Notes: a model not told the origin generated them from the letters alone. A stretch of 64,000 nt of DNA from Natronolimnohabitans innermongolicus JCM 12255 (GCF_000337215.1 NZ_AOHZ01000014.1:1-64000), one strand, 5' to 3'. Shown: positions 35,192-45,568, counted from the first letter of the stretch. Translations and numbers: made by a program.

Positions 35192-36640
35192 ATGGCGCAC
35201 ACACAGATCGAAGCCGCCCGCGAGGGAACGATCACCGACGCGATGTACCGAGTCGCCGAACGCGAGAACCGCGACCCCGAGTTCGTCCGCGACCAGGTCG
35301 CCGAGGGACAGGCCGTAATTCCGGCCAACACCAATCACGACGCGCTCGACCCGATGATCATCGGGCGCGAGTTCGCGACCAAGGTCAACGCCAACATCGG
35401 GAACAGCGAGACGACGAGCGATCTCGAGGCGGAACTCGAAAAGCTCCACACGGCGGTCCACTACGGCGCGGATACCGTGATGGATCTCGGCACTGGGAGC
35501 GATCTGGACGCGATCCGCGAGACGCACGTCGACCACTCGCCGGTGCCGATCGGAACGGTGCCGCTGTACGAGGCGGTCAAACGGGCCGGCAGCCCGGCGG
35601 AGATCACGACGGAACTGCTGCTCGAGATCGTCGAGAAACAGGCGAGACAGGGGGTCGACTACATGACGATCCACGCCGGCATCCTCGCCGAGCACCTGCC
35701 GCTGACCGACGGCCGGAAGACGGGGATCGTCTCCCGCGGCGGGTCGATCGTGGCCTCGTGGATGGAAGCAAACGGCGAGCAGAACCCGTTCTTCCAGGTT
35801 TACGACGAAATTTGCGAGATCTTCGCCGAACACGACGTCACGTTCAGTCTCGGGGATAGCCTCCGACCTGGTTGTCTGGCCGACGCCTGCGACGACGCAC
35901 AGTACGCCGAGCTGGATACGCTGGGGGAACTCACGCGTCGCGCGTGGGACCACGACGTGCAGGTGATGGTCGAGGGGCCGGGCCACGTCCCGATGCACAG
36001 GGTCGCCGAGAACGTCGAGCGCCAGCAGGAGGTCTGCGACGGCGCGCCGTTTTACGTCCTCGGTCCGCTCGTGACCGACGTCGCGCCCGGCTACGACCAC
36101 ATCACGAGCGCCATCGGCGCCGCGATGGCCGCCCAGGCCGGCGCGGCGATGCTCTGTTACGTGACCCCGAAAGAACACCTCGGCCTCCCCGACGAGGAAG
36201 ACGTCCGCGACGGCCTGGCCGCCTACCGGATCGCCGCCCACGCCGGCGACGTGGCGAACGAACGGCCGGGCGCGCGCGACTGGGACGACGCTCTCTCGGA
36301 GGCCAGGTACGCGTTCGACTGGCGCGAGCAGTTCCGCCTCGCACTCGATCCGGACCGCGCGCGCGAGTACCACGACCAGACATTGCCCGAGGACAACTAC
36401 AAGGAGGCCCGCTTTTGCTCGATGTGCGGCGCCGAGTTCTGCTCGATGCGGATCGATCAGGACGCTCGAGACGAAGGCGAGATGGAGTCGCTGACGAACG
36501 AGGAAGAGGCCACCGACCTCGAGTCCTCGCCGGCCGCGGAGGTAAACCGGCCGCCCGTGGGGACCCACGAGTCGGGCGACCTGCCGTCCGCCATCGACGA
36601 TAGCGACGAGCGGTCGGTCGAACAGTTCGGTGACGATTGA
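35192..36640 (+). CDS. thiC: Phosphomethylpyrimidine synthase
   Basis: 482 residues. This radical-SAM enzyme rearranges 5-aminoimidazole ribotide into the hydroxymethylpyrimidine phosphate of thiamine. The C-terminal cluster motif C-x2-C-x4-C is Cys409-Cys412-Cys417 (CSMCGAEFC). Core motifs include [41 protein letters not shown] and [10 protein letters not shown]. About 60 acidic residues follow the cluster. The stop overlaps an 82-bp repeat. It is monocistronic here: no other thi gene is adjacent. Confidence 0.96.
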   Translation: MAHTQIEAAREGTITDAMYRVAERENRDPEFVRDQVAEGQAVIPANTNHDALDPMIIGREFATKVNANIGNSETTSDLEAELEKLHTAVHYGADTVMDLGTGSDLDAIRETHVDHSPVPIGTVPLYEAVKRAGSPAEITTELLLEIVEKQARQGVDYMTIHAGILAEHLPLTDGRKTGIVSRGGSIVASWMEANGEQNPFFQVYDEICEIFAEHDVTFSLGDSLRPGCLADACDDAQYAELDTLGELTRRAWDHDVQVMVEGPGHVPMHRVAENVERQQEVCDGAPFYVLGPLVTDVAPGYDHITSAIGAAMAAQAGAAMLCYVTPKEHLGLPDEEDVRDGLAAYRIAAHAGDVANERPGARDWDDALSEARYAFDWREQFRLALDPDRAREYHDQTLPEDNYKEARFCSMCGAEFCSMRIDQDARDEGEMESLTNEEEATDLESSPAAEVNRPPVGTHESGDLPSAIDDSDERSVEQFGDD

Positions 36641-36721
36641 TACGGTTCCCCGTCCGTCAGCTCCAGCGCAATCGCGACCCGGGCGGCGGGTGCGTCGGGA
36701 CATCGGGGCCGCAATCCGTAT
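36640..36721. repeat. 82-bp stop-codon-associated element, copy 2
   Basis: 82 bp, beginning on the last base of the thiC TGA stop (tgAtacgg) and ending ccgtat. The reverse complement aligns without gaps to 13616-13697, sharing atacgg at the end, a core cgcccgggtcgcg and ctgacggac near the other end. Imperfect terminal inverted repeats are present. Confidence 0.78.
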
Positions 36722-36853
36722 GAGACGATTCGCCGGGACGAGTACCGGAGTGACTGCAATCGGTCGCGGCTGCCCAAAAATGACGCGCGGTGGATCGTTC
36801 GTTTCGGTGCGATACCACCGTCGAACTGCCGCCCCGGGCGGCGAGCGGGTGGG

Positions 36854-36860
36854 TTTATAG
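36854..36860 (+). promoter_or_regulatory. TATA-like box before the lipoprotein hydrolase gene
   Basis: tttatag centred about 30 nt before the GTG at 36887, which supports the GTG start and a leaderless mRNA. Confidence 0.5.
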
Positions 36861-36886
36861 TGGTTTACTCGTGACAGTTCGTTATT

Positions 36887-38389
36887 GTGGACTCTCCGAG
36901 ACGCCGACGGCTACTGGCGGCAGTCTCTGCGGCGGCAGCCGCTTCCGTGGCTGGCTGCACCGAATTGGCGGGCGACGACTCGGCGGACGCGGGCGACGAG
37001 TCCGCCGACGGAAACGGAACCGGCGAAAACGGTGGGAACGGCGAGAACGGAACCGACGAAAACGCCGGGGACGGAGAAGACGAAAGCGAACCGGAGCCGG
37101 AACCGGAAACGGCGACGGAACTCACGGTTGCCTTCGTCGACGAACTCGGCGAGCGTCGGTTCGCCCGGGCGAGCGAGTTGAGTGACGGGATCGCCGCGGG
37201 GAACCTCGAGCAGTTCTGGATGGGGTATACGGCCGTCCACGGCGAGTTCGAAGAACTCCTCGGGACGGCCGAGCCCGACGAGCTTACTCCCCAACAGGAA
37301 CGACAGATCGGTCAGCTGGACGTCGTCGACGCTACGATATCGTTCGCCGATCGAACGGACGAACTCCGCGTCGCCGTCGACGGTGGCGCCGTCGTCTTCG
37401 CCGACTACAACAGCGAGTACGAACGCCCCGACTACGTCGATCGCGGTTCGTTCACCGAATCGTCGGTAACCGTTTCGACTGGCGACTGTCCACTCGATGG
37501 GATCGCTACCATACCAACGCCGACGGCACGCGACGCCGACGAGGTACCGGGCGTCGTTCTCGTCCACGGGTCCGGCCCGGCGGACATGGACTACGCGAGC
37601 TACGGCACGCGAATGTTCGCCGATCTGGCAACCGGCCTTGCGAGTCGGGGCATCGCGACGCTCCGGTACGACAAACGAACCGCCGTCTGTGCGGTCGACC
37701 CCGAAGACCACACGCTGGATCACGTTACCGTCGACGACGCGCTGGCCGCGATCGACGAACTCCGCGCTCTCGACGGCGTCGACCCTGACCGGATCGTCGT
37801 CGCCGGCCACAGCATGGGCGGGAAAGCGGCGCCGCGGATCCTCGACCGGGACGGCGAACTCGCCGGCGCCGCCGTGCTCGCCGCACCGGCGCGGCCGATG
37901 TTTACGCTCTTCGAGGAACAGTACGAACACTTCGCCACCGTCGGCGACTACGAGTGGCCGGAGATGGAAACCGCGTACGAGCAGACGCAGGCGGCGATCG
38001 AACGCGTCCAAACTGGCGCGTACGACCGCGACGAAATCCTCCTCGAGTACCCCGGCGCACTCTGGGCGAGTCTCGAAGGGTACGACCCGGTCGAGACTGC
38101 ACGCGCCGTCGACGAGCCGCTGTTTTTCTTGCAGGGCAGTCGGGATTACCAGGTCACCCTCGAGGACGACTTCGAACTGTGGGAACGCGAACTCGCGGAG
38201 CGGCCGGACACGACGTTCGAAACCTACGACGGGCTCGATCATCGGTTCATGTCGGGCGATGGACCGTCGGTGAGCGGCGAGTACATGGTTCGAAACAACG
38301 TCGAGCGGGCGGTCGTCGACGACCTCGCCGACTGGGTCGCCGAGCGGTACCCTCACTCGAGAGAGACCGCGTCGAGGACCGAGGATTGA
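36887..38389 (+). CDS. Alpha/beta-hydrolase lipoprotein with N-terminal DUF3887-like domain
   Basis: 500 residues from GTG. The signal has four arginines (SPRRRRLLAAVSAAAAASVA) and a lipobox VAGC, so a Tat-exported, lipid-anchored outer-face protein is likely. An acidic Gly/Asn/Glu linker to about residue 75 is followed by a DUF3887-like domain (about 80-190) and an alpha/beta hydrolase domain with VVLVHGSGPADMD for the oxyanion region, the nucleophile in GHSMG (Ser309) and a late DGLDHRF histidine. This pairing is known in extracellular esterases/dienelactone-type hydrolases. The substrate is unknown. Confidence 0.88.
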   Translation: MDSPRRRRLLAAVSAAAAASVAGCTELAGDDSADAGDESADGNGTGENGGNGENGTDENAGDGEDESEPEPEPETATELTVAFVDELGERRFARASELSDGIAAGNLEQFWMGYTAVHGEFEELLGTAEPDELTPQQERQIGQLDVVDATISFADRTDELRVAVDGGAVVFADYNSEYERPDYVDRGSFTESSVTVSTGDCPLDGIATIPTPTARDADEVPGVVLVHGSGPADMDYASYGTRMFADLATGLASRGIATLRYDKRTAVCAVDPEDHTLDHVTVDDALAAIDELRALDGVDPDRIVVAGHSMGGKAAPRILDRDGELAGAAVLAAPARPMFTLFEEQYEHFATVGDYEWPEMETAYEQTQAAIERVQTGAYDRDEILLEYPGALWASLEGYDPVETARAVDEPLFFLQGSRDYQVTLEDDFELWERELAERPDTTFETYDGLDHRFMSGDGPSVSGEYMVRNNVERAVVDDLADWVAERYPHSRETASRTED

Positions 38390-38415
38390 TGCCCCTCTCG
38401 ACCCACCACCGTCGT

Positions 38416-39315
38416 ATGGACACGACTCGTATCTTACAGGTCGACGCGTTCACGGACGAGCCGCTGGCCGGCAATCCTGCCGGCGTCGTTCCCGAGGCCG
38501 ACGGCCTCGCCGACGACCAGCTGCAACGCATCGCCGCCGAGATGGCCGTCAGCGAGACGGCCTTCCTCCGCTCGAGCGACGACGCGGACTACGAGGTCCG
38601 ATACTTTACGCCGACCCAGGAGGTCGACCTCTGCGGGCACGCGACCATCGGCTCCTTCGCCCACCTCCACGACGAGGGCCTCGAGGCCGGAACGTACACG
38701 CTCGAGACGAACGTTGGGGTCCTCGAGATCGACGTCGAATCGGACGGCTCGGTCTGGATGTCCCAAGACGAGCCGCGGATTCGCGAGGTTGACGTCGGCT
38801 ACGACCGCGTCGCCGACGCCCTGGGCGTCGATCAGGCTGCCCTCGAGGGGGCGAGCGACGACATTCCTCTCGCCGTCTCCTCGACAGGTCTGCCGTTTCT
38901 GATCGCCCCGATCACGTACCTCTCGGATCTCGGCAGCGCCGAGCCTGATATGAACGCGGTCGAGGAGCTAACCGACGCCGTCGACGCGACGGGGGTCTAC
39001 CTCTTTACGTTCGACGCGCTCGACCGGGAATCGACGCTTCACGGGCGGATGTTCGCGCCCGGCGCCGGCGTCCCCGAAGATCCCGTGACGGGAACCGCAA
39101 GCGGCGCCGTCGGCGCCTACCTCGATCGCTTCGGCGCGTTCGACGACGACTTTCCCGACGAGCTTCGCCTCGAGCAGGGCCACTACGTCGACCGCCCTGG
39201 CACCGTCCGCGTTCGCGTCGACGACGGGGTTCGGGTCGGCGGCCGCGGCGTGACCGTCCTCGACGGCTCGCTGGTCGTCCCCGAGTCGACGGACGACGAG
39301 ATCCTCGAGGCCTGA
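38416..39315 (+). CDS. PhzF-family isomerase-like protein
   Basis: 299 residues with the PhzF/diaminopimelate-epimerase fold. It opens ILQVDAFTDEPLAGNPAGVV, has the conserved acidic residue Glu47 in VSETAF, RYFTPTQEVDLCGHATIGS, then MFAPGAGVPEDPVTGTASGA in the second half. PhzF isomerises a phenazine precursor; most members, including probably this one, have unknown substrates since no phenazine genes are present. It follows the lipoprotein hydrolase by 26 bp, so the two may be co-transcribed. Confidence 0.88.
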   Translation: MDTTRILQVDAFTDEPLAGNPAGVVPEADGLADDQLQRIAAEMAVSETAFLRSSDDADYEVRYFTPTQEVDLCGHATIGSFAHLHDEGLEAGTYTLETNVGVLEIDVESDGSVWMSQDEPRIREVDVGYDRVADALGVDQAALEGASDDIPLAVSSTGLPFLIAPITYLSDLGSAEPDMNAVEELTDAVDATGVYLFTFDALDRESTLHGRMFAPGAGVPEDPVTGTASGAVGAYLDRFGAFDDDFPDELRLEQGHYVDRPGTVRVRVDDGVRVGGRGVTVLDGSLVVPESTDDEILEA

Positions 39316-39481
39316 GACGGTTTGCTGTACCTCTGTATCACCGATCGCCAGAACGGGTCGCCGATCGGCGGTAAGTGACTACAGTACCCGGTCTGAGGGT
39401 CCACGAATCCGTCGCGGACCGACAGTCAACGACGGCGACCTGTTGTTTCATGGTGGTATGTGTCGTACCAGCAACCCGAAG

Positions 39482-41509
39482 ATGTCCGAGAACACTACGG
39501 ATCCGGCCCTCGAGGACGTCGACGAGGTGGTCCACGACCCCAGTCGGTCGTTCGTCGAGTCGACCAACGTCTACGACTTCATGGAAACGTACGGGATCGA
39601 CGACTACGACGAACTCATCGCGCGAACGACCGGCGAGGTCGAGGGCGAGCCCGAAAGCGGGGTCGACTGGTTCTGGGACGAACTCGTCGACTACCTCGAC
39701 ATCGAGTTCTACGAGCCCTACGACGAGGTGCGCGACGACAGCGAGGGGCCGCAGTTTTCCGAGTGGTATCCCGGCGGCGAACTCAACGTCGCCCACAACG
39801 TCGTCGACCGCCACGCCGCCCGCGACGAGGAGCGGCGCAACAAAGTAGCGACGATCTGGGAGGGCGAAGACGGCCAGGTCCGGGAAGTCACCTACCACGA
39901 ACTCCGTCGGCAGTCGAATCAGGTCGCCAACGCGCTCGAGGAACGGGGGATCGAGACGGGTGACACGGTGGGGCTCTACATGCCGATGGTGCCCGAAGTC
40001 GTCTCGATCCTCTACGGTTGTTTCAAGGCTGGAGCGATCGCGGTTCCGATCTTCTCGGGGTTCGGCGTCGACGCCGCCGCGACCCGGATCGCGGATTCGG
40101 AATGTTCGGTCCTCTTTACCGGCGACGGCTTCTCGCGTCGCGGCGATCCGGTCTTCCTCAAGTCCGCGGCCGACGAGGCGGTCGAGGAGGCGGGCTACGT
40201 CGAGGAGACGATCGTGTTCGACCGGCTGGGATCGAGTGATCCCTCGAGCGAGCACGAAATCCCGTGGAACGACGAACGCGACGAGTGGTGGGACGACGCC
40301 GTCGAAACGCAAGACGACGACTATGACTCGAAGTCCCTCGACTCGAGTCAGGAGTCGATGCTGCTCTACTCCTCCGGCACCACGGGCGAGCCAAAGGGGA
40401 TCGTTCACACCCACGCGGGCGTGCAGGTCCAGTGTGCCAAGGAGGTCTACTTCGGGATGGATCTCAAGCCGGCCGACCGCTTTTTCTGGGTCTCCGACAT
40501 CGGCTGGATGATGGGGCCGTGGACCCTGATCGGCACCCACACCTTTGGCGGGACGGTCTTCATGTACGAGGGTGCACCCGACCATCCCGAGCCGGATCGC
40601 TTCTGGGAGATGATCGACCGACACGAGCTCACCCAGTTCGGCATCTCGCCGACCGCGATTCGGGCGCTGCGAAAACACGGGGACGAGTGGCTCGAGGGTC
40701 ACGACCTCTCCTCGCTTCGGCTGCTGGGCTCGACGGGCGAGCCGTGGGATCCCGAATCGTGGCAGTGGTTCTACGAAAACGTCGGCAACGGCGACGCACC
40801 GATCATCAACTTCTCCGGCGGCACCGAGATCTGTGGCTGCTTCCTGATGCCGATGCCGAACCAGCCGCTGAAGCCGTGTACGCTGGGCGGACCGGGGCTC
40901 GGCATGGATATCGATATCGTGGATCGTGGTGGAAATTCGGTCCGGGAGGACAACCAGCGAGGCTTCCTCGTGGCTCGAGATTCCTGTCCCTCGATGACGA
41001 AATCGCTCTGGTCCGGCGACGAACGCTACCTGAACGAGTACTGGTCGACGTTCGAAGACATGTGGAACCACGGCGACTGGGCCCAGAAAGACGCGGACGG
41101 CTTCTGGTTCCTCCACGGCCGGGCCGACGACGCACTCAACGTGGCCGGCCGGAAAGTCGGCCCCGCGGAGGTCGAAGGGGCACTCATCGACCACGAATCC
41201 GTCAATCAAGCTGCAGCTATCGGGGCTCCCGACGAGACGACGGGAACCGCCGTCGTCACGTACGTCATTCTCGAGAGCGGCTTCGAGGAATCCGACGACC
41301 TCAAGGCGAAACTCCGTACGCAGGTCGGTGACGAACTGGGCAAGCCGTTCCGGCCGCGAGAGATCCTGTTCGTCGACGACCTGCCGAAAACGCAGTCGGG
41401 CAAGATCATCCGACGGGCCATCGAGGCGACGTATACGGGCGAGGAGCTCGGCGACATGAGCAGCATCGAGAACCCCGAGGCGCTCGAGGAACTCGAGGAC
41501 GCGCGGTAG
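39482..41509 (+). CDS. Acetyl-CoA synthetase-like AMP-forming acyl-CoA ligase
   Basis: 675 residues of the ANL adenylating family. The phosphate-binding loop YSSGTTGEPKG is at residues 296-306, with GTEICGCFL, WNHGDWAQKDADGFWFLHGR and the catalytic Lys641 in KTQSGKIIRR. The N-terminal ACAS domain (FMETYGIDDYDELIARTTGE and WFWDELVDYLDI) fits acetate or propionate activation. Replacement of the usual HTTGG by HTHAG shows divergence from typical Acs, so another short acid is possible. In-frame ATGs at 39443 and 39458 are alternatives; the chosen one starts MSENTTDPAL. Confidence 0.88.
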   Translation: MSENTTDPALEDVDEVVHDPSRSFVESTNVYDFMETYGIDDYDELIARTTGEVEGEPESGVDWFWDELVDYLDIEFYEPYDEVRDDSEGPQFSEWYPGGELNVAHNVVDRHAARDEERRNKVATIWEGEDGQVREVTYHELRRQSNQVANALEERGIETGDTVGLYMPMVPEVVSILYGCFKAGAIAVPIFSGFGVDAAATRIADSECSVLFTGDGFSRRGDPVFLKSAADEAVEEAGYVEETIVFDRLGSSDPSSEHEIPWNDERDEWWDDAVETQDDDYDSKSLDSSQESMLLYSSGTTGEPKGIVHTHAGVQVQCAKEVYFGMDLKPADRFFWVSDIGWMMGPWTLIGTHTFGGTVFMYEGAPDHPEPDRFWEMIDRHELTQFGISPTAIRALRKHGDEWLEGHDLSSLRLLGSTGEPWDPESWQWFYENVGNGDAPIINFSGGTEICGCFLMPMPNQPLKPCTLGGPGLGMDIDIVDRGGNSVREDNQRGFLVARDSCPSMTKSLWSGDERYLNEYWSTFEDMWNHGDWAQKDADGFWFLHGRADDALNVAGRKVGPAEVEGALIDHESVNQAAAIGAPDETTGTAVVTYVILESGFEESDDLKAKLRTQVGDELGKPFRPREILFVDDLPKTQSGKIIRRAIEATYTGEELGDMSSIENPEALEELEDAR

Positions 41510-41616
41510 CGACGCGATCAAACCGGCCAGCGACGTCGTACCGGGTCGTTCGGTACCGCCTCACAGACCGAGACCCGTCGCGAGCCATTCAAAACGCTCC
41601 CCGCGTACCTAGGCAT

Positions 41617-42588
41617 ATGACCGACGACGAGTCCCACGATGAGGTCGTGCCGGGTACCGATGAGGAGCTGTCAACGGCCGACGTTCGCGGCTACGACTTC
41701 CGCGGCGAGTTCGACTTTCAGCAACTGCTCGAGTCCTACGAGACGACCGGCTTTCAGGCGACCCAGCTCGCGGAGGCGATCGACATCGCCGAGCGAATGC
41801 AAGATGAGGACGCGACGATCTACCTGACCTGCACCTCGAACATCGTTTCGTCGGGGCTGCGCGAGGTCGTCGCCGCGCTCGTCCGCGAAGGGTACGTCGA
41901 CGTGTTGATCACGACGTCCGGCTCGCTTACGGAGGACGTCATCAAGACCGCGAAGCCGTTCAAGATGGGTGAATGGGACGCCGACGAGGCCGAACTCCGC
42001 GAGCGCGGGATCAACCGACTGGGTAACATCTTCGTCCCCTCCGATCGGTACGTCTGGCTCGAGGAGTACCTCTACGACTTCTTCGACGACTTCTTCGCGG
42101 AGAAGAAGGTTCGGACGCCGACGGCCTTCGCCCGCGAACTCGGCGAGACGCTCGAGGACGAGGACTCGATCCTGAAACAGGCCGCCGACAACGACGTAAC
42201 GGTGTACTGTCCGGCGCTGACCGACGCCGAGGTCGGGAACTTCCTCTACTACTACCGGCAGGGGTACGACTCGGACGTGGGAATCGAGATTCTGGACGAC
42301 TACGACTCGCTGATCGAGGAGGGAATGCTCGCCGATACGACCGGCCTCATCGCGGTCGGCGGCGGCGTTCCGAAACACCACGCGATCATGACGAACCTCT
42401 TCCGGGGCGGTGCCGACTACGTCGTCTACATCTCGACGGGGATGGAAGGCGACGGCTCGCTGTCCGGTGCGCCGCCGAACGAGGCCGTCTCGTGGGGGAA
42501 GATCAAGGAGGCCGAGAAGAACTACACCCAGGTCGAAGCGGAAGCAACGCTCGTGTTCCCGCTGCTCGTGGCGGCTGCATTTAACTGA
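41617..42588 (+). CDS. dys: Deoxyhypusine synthase
   Basis: 323 residues. Landmarks are FQLLESYETTGFQATQLAEAID as the family opening, LTCTSNIVSSGLREVVAALV, VLITTSGSLTEDVIKTAKPF, YCPALTDAEVG and IAVGGGVPKHHAIMTN. The enzyme uses NAD and spermidine (agmatine in archaea) to modify a lysine of initiation factor 5A. Complete length and typical motifs. A decayed coding fragment follows directly. I split the first motif around its non-matching residues, so the spacing is approximate. Confidence 0.94.
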   Translation: MTDDESHDEVVPGTDEELSTADVRGYDFRGEFDFQQLLESYETTGFQATQLAEAIDIAERMQDEDATIYLTCTSNIVSSGLREVVAALVREGYVDVLITTSGSLTEDVIKTAKPFKMGEWDADEAELRERGINRLGNIFVPSDRYVWLEEYLYDFFDDFFAEKKVRTPTAFARELGETLEDEDSILKQAADNDVTVYCPALTDAEVGNFLYYYRQGYDSDVGIEILDDYDSLIEEGMLADTTGLIAVGGGVPKHHAIMTNLFRGGADYVVYISTGMEGDGSLSGAPPNEAVSWGKIKEAEKNYTQVEAEATLVFPLLVAAAFN

Positions 42589-42590
42589 CG

Positions 42591-42754
42591 CTGCGTGAGC
42601 CACTCGAAGACGCGATAGTCGGCGAGGAAACGGCCCACGTCATCGGGTTCTTCCCGAACACAGCACTGAATGCAACGAGGAGCCACTCGAGCCGTTCGGG
42701 ACGGCAGAGATCACGGTCGAACCTGCCCCGTCCGAGGAGCCCCGGGACGAGTAG
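42591..42754 (+). pseudogene. Possible decayed coding fragment after dys
   Basis: Right after the dys stop the sequence reads as acidic, codon-biased protein: REPLEDAIVGEETAHVIGFF in one frame to about 42656, then EHSTECNEEPLEPFGTAEI and VEPAPSEEPRDE in another to a TAG at 42754. The change of frame looks like a small indel. There is no start codon. It could be the tail of a former gene. The rest of this 224-bp gap shows nothing else. Confidence 0.35.
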
Positions 42755-42812
42755 CGAGTCGATCCACTCGTCCGCCGATCAGCCCCGTTTTTATCGTTGC
42801 TATCGACGGCTA

Positions 42813-45047
42813 TCAGTGAAGCCGCGAGCGGGGATCGAGTACCTCGACCGGATGGGCCGCGTCACGGTCGAGTACGTCCTCGAGTTGGTCCTCACACGAG
42901 GTGCCGCTGGCGACGACCAGGCGGTTCTGTGCTTCGGGGGCGGTGAACTGCTCGGCGAGTCGGTCGCCGACGTCCATGCTCAACTCGTAGTACTCCTGTT
43001 TGTAGCCAAAGGAGCCGGCCATTCCACAGCACTCGACGTCGCTCTCGACGACGTCGTAGTCGAGGGTCTCGAAGACGGCTCGAGTGTAGCGGTCGACGCC
43101 GAGCGTGCGCTGTTGACAGTGGGAGTGGTAGGCAACGTCCGGCCCGCCGTCGCCGGTTCGCAGTCGTGCCCCGTTGGCCCCGTTCTCGAGACAACCGTAG
43201 ACGTACTCGAGGATCTCGTAGCTGCCATCCCGGAGTCGCTCGAACGAGGTCTCGGGAAGGAACTTCTCGTACTCGCTGTGGAACATCGCCAGATCGCTCG
43301 GTTCGATGACGACGACGTCGCGGCCGGCATCGAGGTGTTCAGCGAGCCCGGCGTAGACGCGACTCGCCTTCGTGTCGGCGGTCGCGATCATCCCCTGTGA
43401 GAGCGGCGCCCGGCCGCTTTCCCCGACCGCCGGAACCCGAACGTGGACGTCCATGGCCTCGAGGACGCGGACGGCCGCTTTTCCGCGGTCGACGTCGATG
43501 TAGTTCGTGTAGGTGTCGGGGTAGAGGACGGCCTCGCGCTCGGCGTCGGCGGCGGAGACGCGGGGGCCACGCGACTCGAACCAGTCGACGAGCGTCTCGC
43601 GTTCGAACGCGGGCAGCGAGCGGCGGCGATCGATCCCGACGGTCCGTTCCAGAACCGACCTGACGGGCCCGAGATCGGCCAGCCAGTTCGAGACGGGTGC
43701 TGTCGCACTCCCAAGTTTCGCCAGCGTCTCGTAGTTGCCAAACAGTCGCTTCTGGGGGTCGATGCTCCCGGTATCTTCCTCGTCGGGGACCAGTTCGTCG
43801 TAGACGAACTCGAAGCGGCCGTCGTCGCCCTCACGGTTGATCCGATCCCTGACGACGGTATTGATCCACGGGATGTCGATCTCGACCGGACAGGCCTCGA
43901 CACAGCGCGAGCAGCCAGTACAGAGGTCGTTGAACGCGGCGGCACTCTCCTGGCCGTGGACGCCGGCTTCCCAGCCGGTCGCGATCCCGCCGGTGTAGGT
44001 CTCACCACCGAAGGCGTGGCCGCCGACGGACTGGAAGTTTCCACAGGTGTTTGCACACGCCGAACACCGGATACAGTACAGCGTCTCCCGAAGGTGGTCG
44101 TCCTCGCGCATCGCCATGCGGCCGTTGTCGATCAACACGAGGTGGAACTCGCGGTCGTCGTCACGGTCGGCGAGCGCCACGTCGGATTCGTCGAAATCCA
44201 CGACGGGGGAGTCGACCGGCGGCGTCAACAGGGAGACGTACGAGGTGATGTCCTGACCCGTCCCCGAGCGACCGATCAGCTCGATAAAGGGCGCGAGGTC
44301 CTCGACGGATGGAACGATCTTCTCGACGCCCGCAACCGCGACGTGGGTGTCGGGAACGACGGCCGTCTTCCGGGCGTTGCCCTCGCTCGTTACGAGCATG
44401 AGCGACCCCGAGTCGGCCGTGATGACGTTTGCACCGGTCATCCCGATATCGGCGTCGACGATCAGCTCTCCCAGCCGGTCCCGGGCGAACGTCGTCAACT
44501 CCTCGGCGGTCTCGAGCGGTTCGTCGGGCTCGAACTGCTCGTTGAACAGCCGGGCGATCTCGTCTTCGGACTTGTGAATCGCCGGGGCGACGAGGTGTGA
44601 CGGCGCTTCGTCGGCGACCTGCAGGACCCACTCACCGAGGTCGGTTTCGACGACGTCGACGCCGTCGGCCTCGAGGGCCTCGTTGACCTCGAGTTCCTCG
44701 CTGGTCATCGACTTCGATTTGACGAGTCGCTCGGCATCGTTCTCGTCTGCGATCTCGCGGATGTACCGGTTGGCGTCGGCCGCGTCGTCGGCGAGATACA
44801 CCGTCCCGCCGTTGGCCTCGACGGTCTCGGTGAGTTCGTCGATCAGCTCCGGTAGTCGCTCGATGGCGTCTTCTTTGATCGCGCGGGCCTCGCTTTTCAA
44901 CGCCTCGTAGTCCTCGAGGTCGGCGACCGACTCGTAGCGGCCCTCGTTGAACCCGAGCGTGTTCGCCTCGATGGCGTCACCTTCCGTCTCGAGGAGATAC
45001 CGGATGTGGTCGGACTTTCGCTCGCGTGTGCCACCGCTCGTATTCAT
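42813..45047 (-). CDS. LutB-LutA fusion: LUD domain, two [4Fe-4S] sites and CCG domain
   Basis: 744 residues. An N-terminal LUD domain (about 60-300; GMTGANVITADSGSLMLVTS) is followed by ferredoxin motifs C325-x2-C328-x2-C331-x3-C335 and C376-x2-C379-x2-C382-x3-C386. The C-terminal part has a CCG-type cysteine domain (HSHCQQR and VECCGMAGSFGYKQEYY). This joins what are separate LutB and LutA subunits in bacteria, which with LutC oxidise L-lactate to pyruvate. The C-terminal half is clearly paralogous to that of the dehydrogenase at 51434. It overlaps the LutC gene by 4 bp. Confidence 0.9.
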   Translation of the reverse strand: MNTSGGTRERKSDHIRYLLETEGDAIEANTLGFNEGRYESVADLEDYEALKSEARAIKEDAIERLPELIDELTETVEANGGTVYLADDAADANRYIREIADENDAERLVKSKSMTSEELEVNEALEADGVDVVETDLGEWVLQVADEAPSHLVAPAIHKSEDEIARLFNEQFEPDEPLETAEELTTFARDRLGELIVDADIGMTGANVITADSGSLMLVTSEGNARKTAVVPDTHVAVAGVEKIVPSVEDLAPFIELIGRSGTGQDITSYVSLLTPPVDSPVVDFDESDVALADRDDDREFHLVLIDNGRMAMREDDHLRETLYCIRCSACANTCGNFQSVGGHAFGGETYTGGIATGWEAGVHGQESAAAFNDLCTGCSRCVEACPVEIDIPWINTVVRDRINREGDDGRFEFVYDELVPDEEDTGSIDPQKRLFGNYETLAKLGSATAPVSNWLADLGPVRSVLERTVGIDRRRSLPAFERETLVDWFESRGPRVSAADAEREAVLYPDTYTNYIDVDRGKAAVRVLEAMDVHVRVPAVGESGRAPLSQGMIATADTKASRVYAGLAEHLDAGRDVVVIEPSDLAMFHSEYEKFLPETSFERLRDGSYEILEYVYGCLENGANGARLRTGDGGPDVAYHSHCQQRTLGVDRYTRAVFETLDYDVVESDVECCGMAGSFGYKQEYYELSMDVGDRLAEQFTAPEAQNRLVVASGTSCEDQLEDVLDRDAAHPVEVLDPRSRLH

Positions 45048-45568
45048 TCGTCATCACCGCCGGTCTCGAGGAGGACGACGTGAACGGCGTTCGGGCCGTG
45101 GGCTCCCTCGACCAGCGCGCCCATGTCTGCGGTTGCACTGGGGCCGGTCGCGACGATGGCGCTGCCACCGTCTCGCAGTTCCGGACCGAGCCGCTCGATG
45201 GCCGTCGGCATGTCGGCCACGAGGTCGCGCTCGTGGAGCACCGGGACGTGCAGTTCCGGAAAGAGACTGACCGGTTCGCTTCCCTCGGACGTCGAGGGCA
45301 AGACGACGCTCCCGTAGTCGGCGATCCCAAACGAGGCAGCCGTAACGCTCGTCATCGCCGCCTCGAGTGTCGCCGGCGTCGGTTCGTCGTCGACCCACTC
45401 GGGGAGCGAGACGTCCTCGAACGGAAGAGGTGTTCCGACGACTGGTTCGGTTACGACTTCCTGTAGCGTCGACTCGAACGCGGCCGGGGTGGTTCGGGTC
45501 AGTGCAACGTCGAGGTCGGCCAGTGCCTCCTCGAATCGGTTGCGGATCGACCCTGACTCGGCGCTCAT
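45044..45568 (-). CDS. lutC: LutC-like LUD domain protein
   Basis: 174 residues of the LUD fold: TAASFGIADYGSVVLPST, then LHVPVLHERDLVADMPTAI and SAIVATGPSATADMGALVEG with AHGPNAVHVVLLE at the end. It is the third Lut subunit and overlaps the LutBA fusion gene (ATGA). An ATG at 45598 would add ten residues; I chose the one that begins MSAESGSIRNRF. With the permease and the FAD/Fe-S dehydrogenase nearby it supports lactate oxidation as the purpose of the block. Confidence 0.88.
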   Translation of the reverse strand: MSAESGSIRNRFEEALADLDVALTRTTPAAFESTLQEVVTEPVVGTPLPFEDVSLPEWVDDEPTPATLEAAMTSVTAASFGIADYGSVVLPSTSEGSEPVSLFPELHVPVLHERDLVADMPTAIERLGPELRDGGSAIVATGPSATADMGALVEGAHGPNAVHVVLLETGGDDE

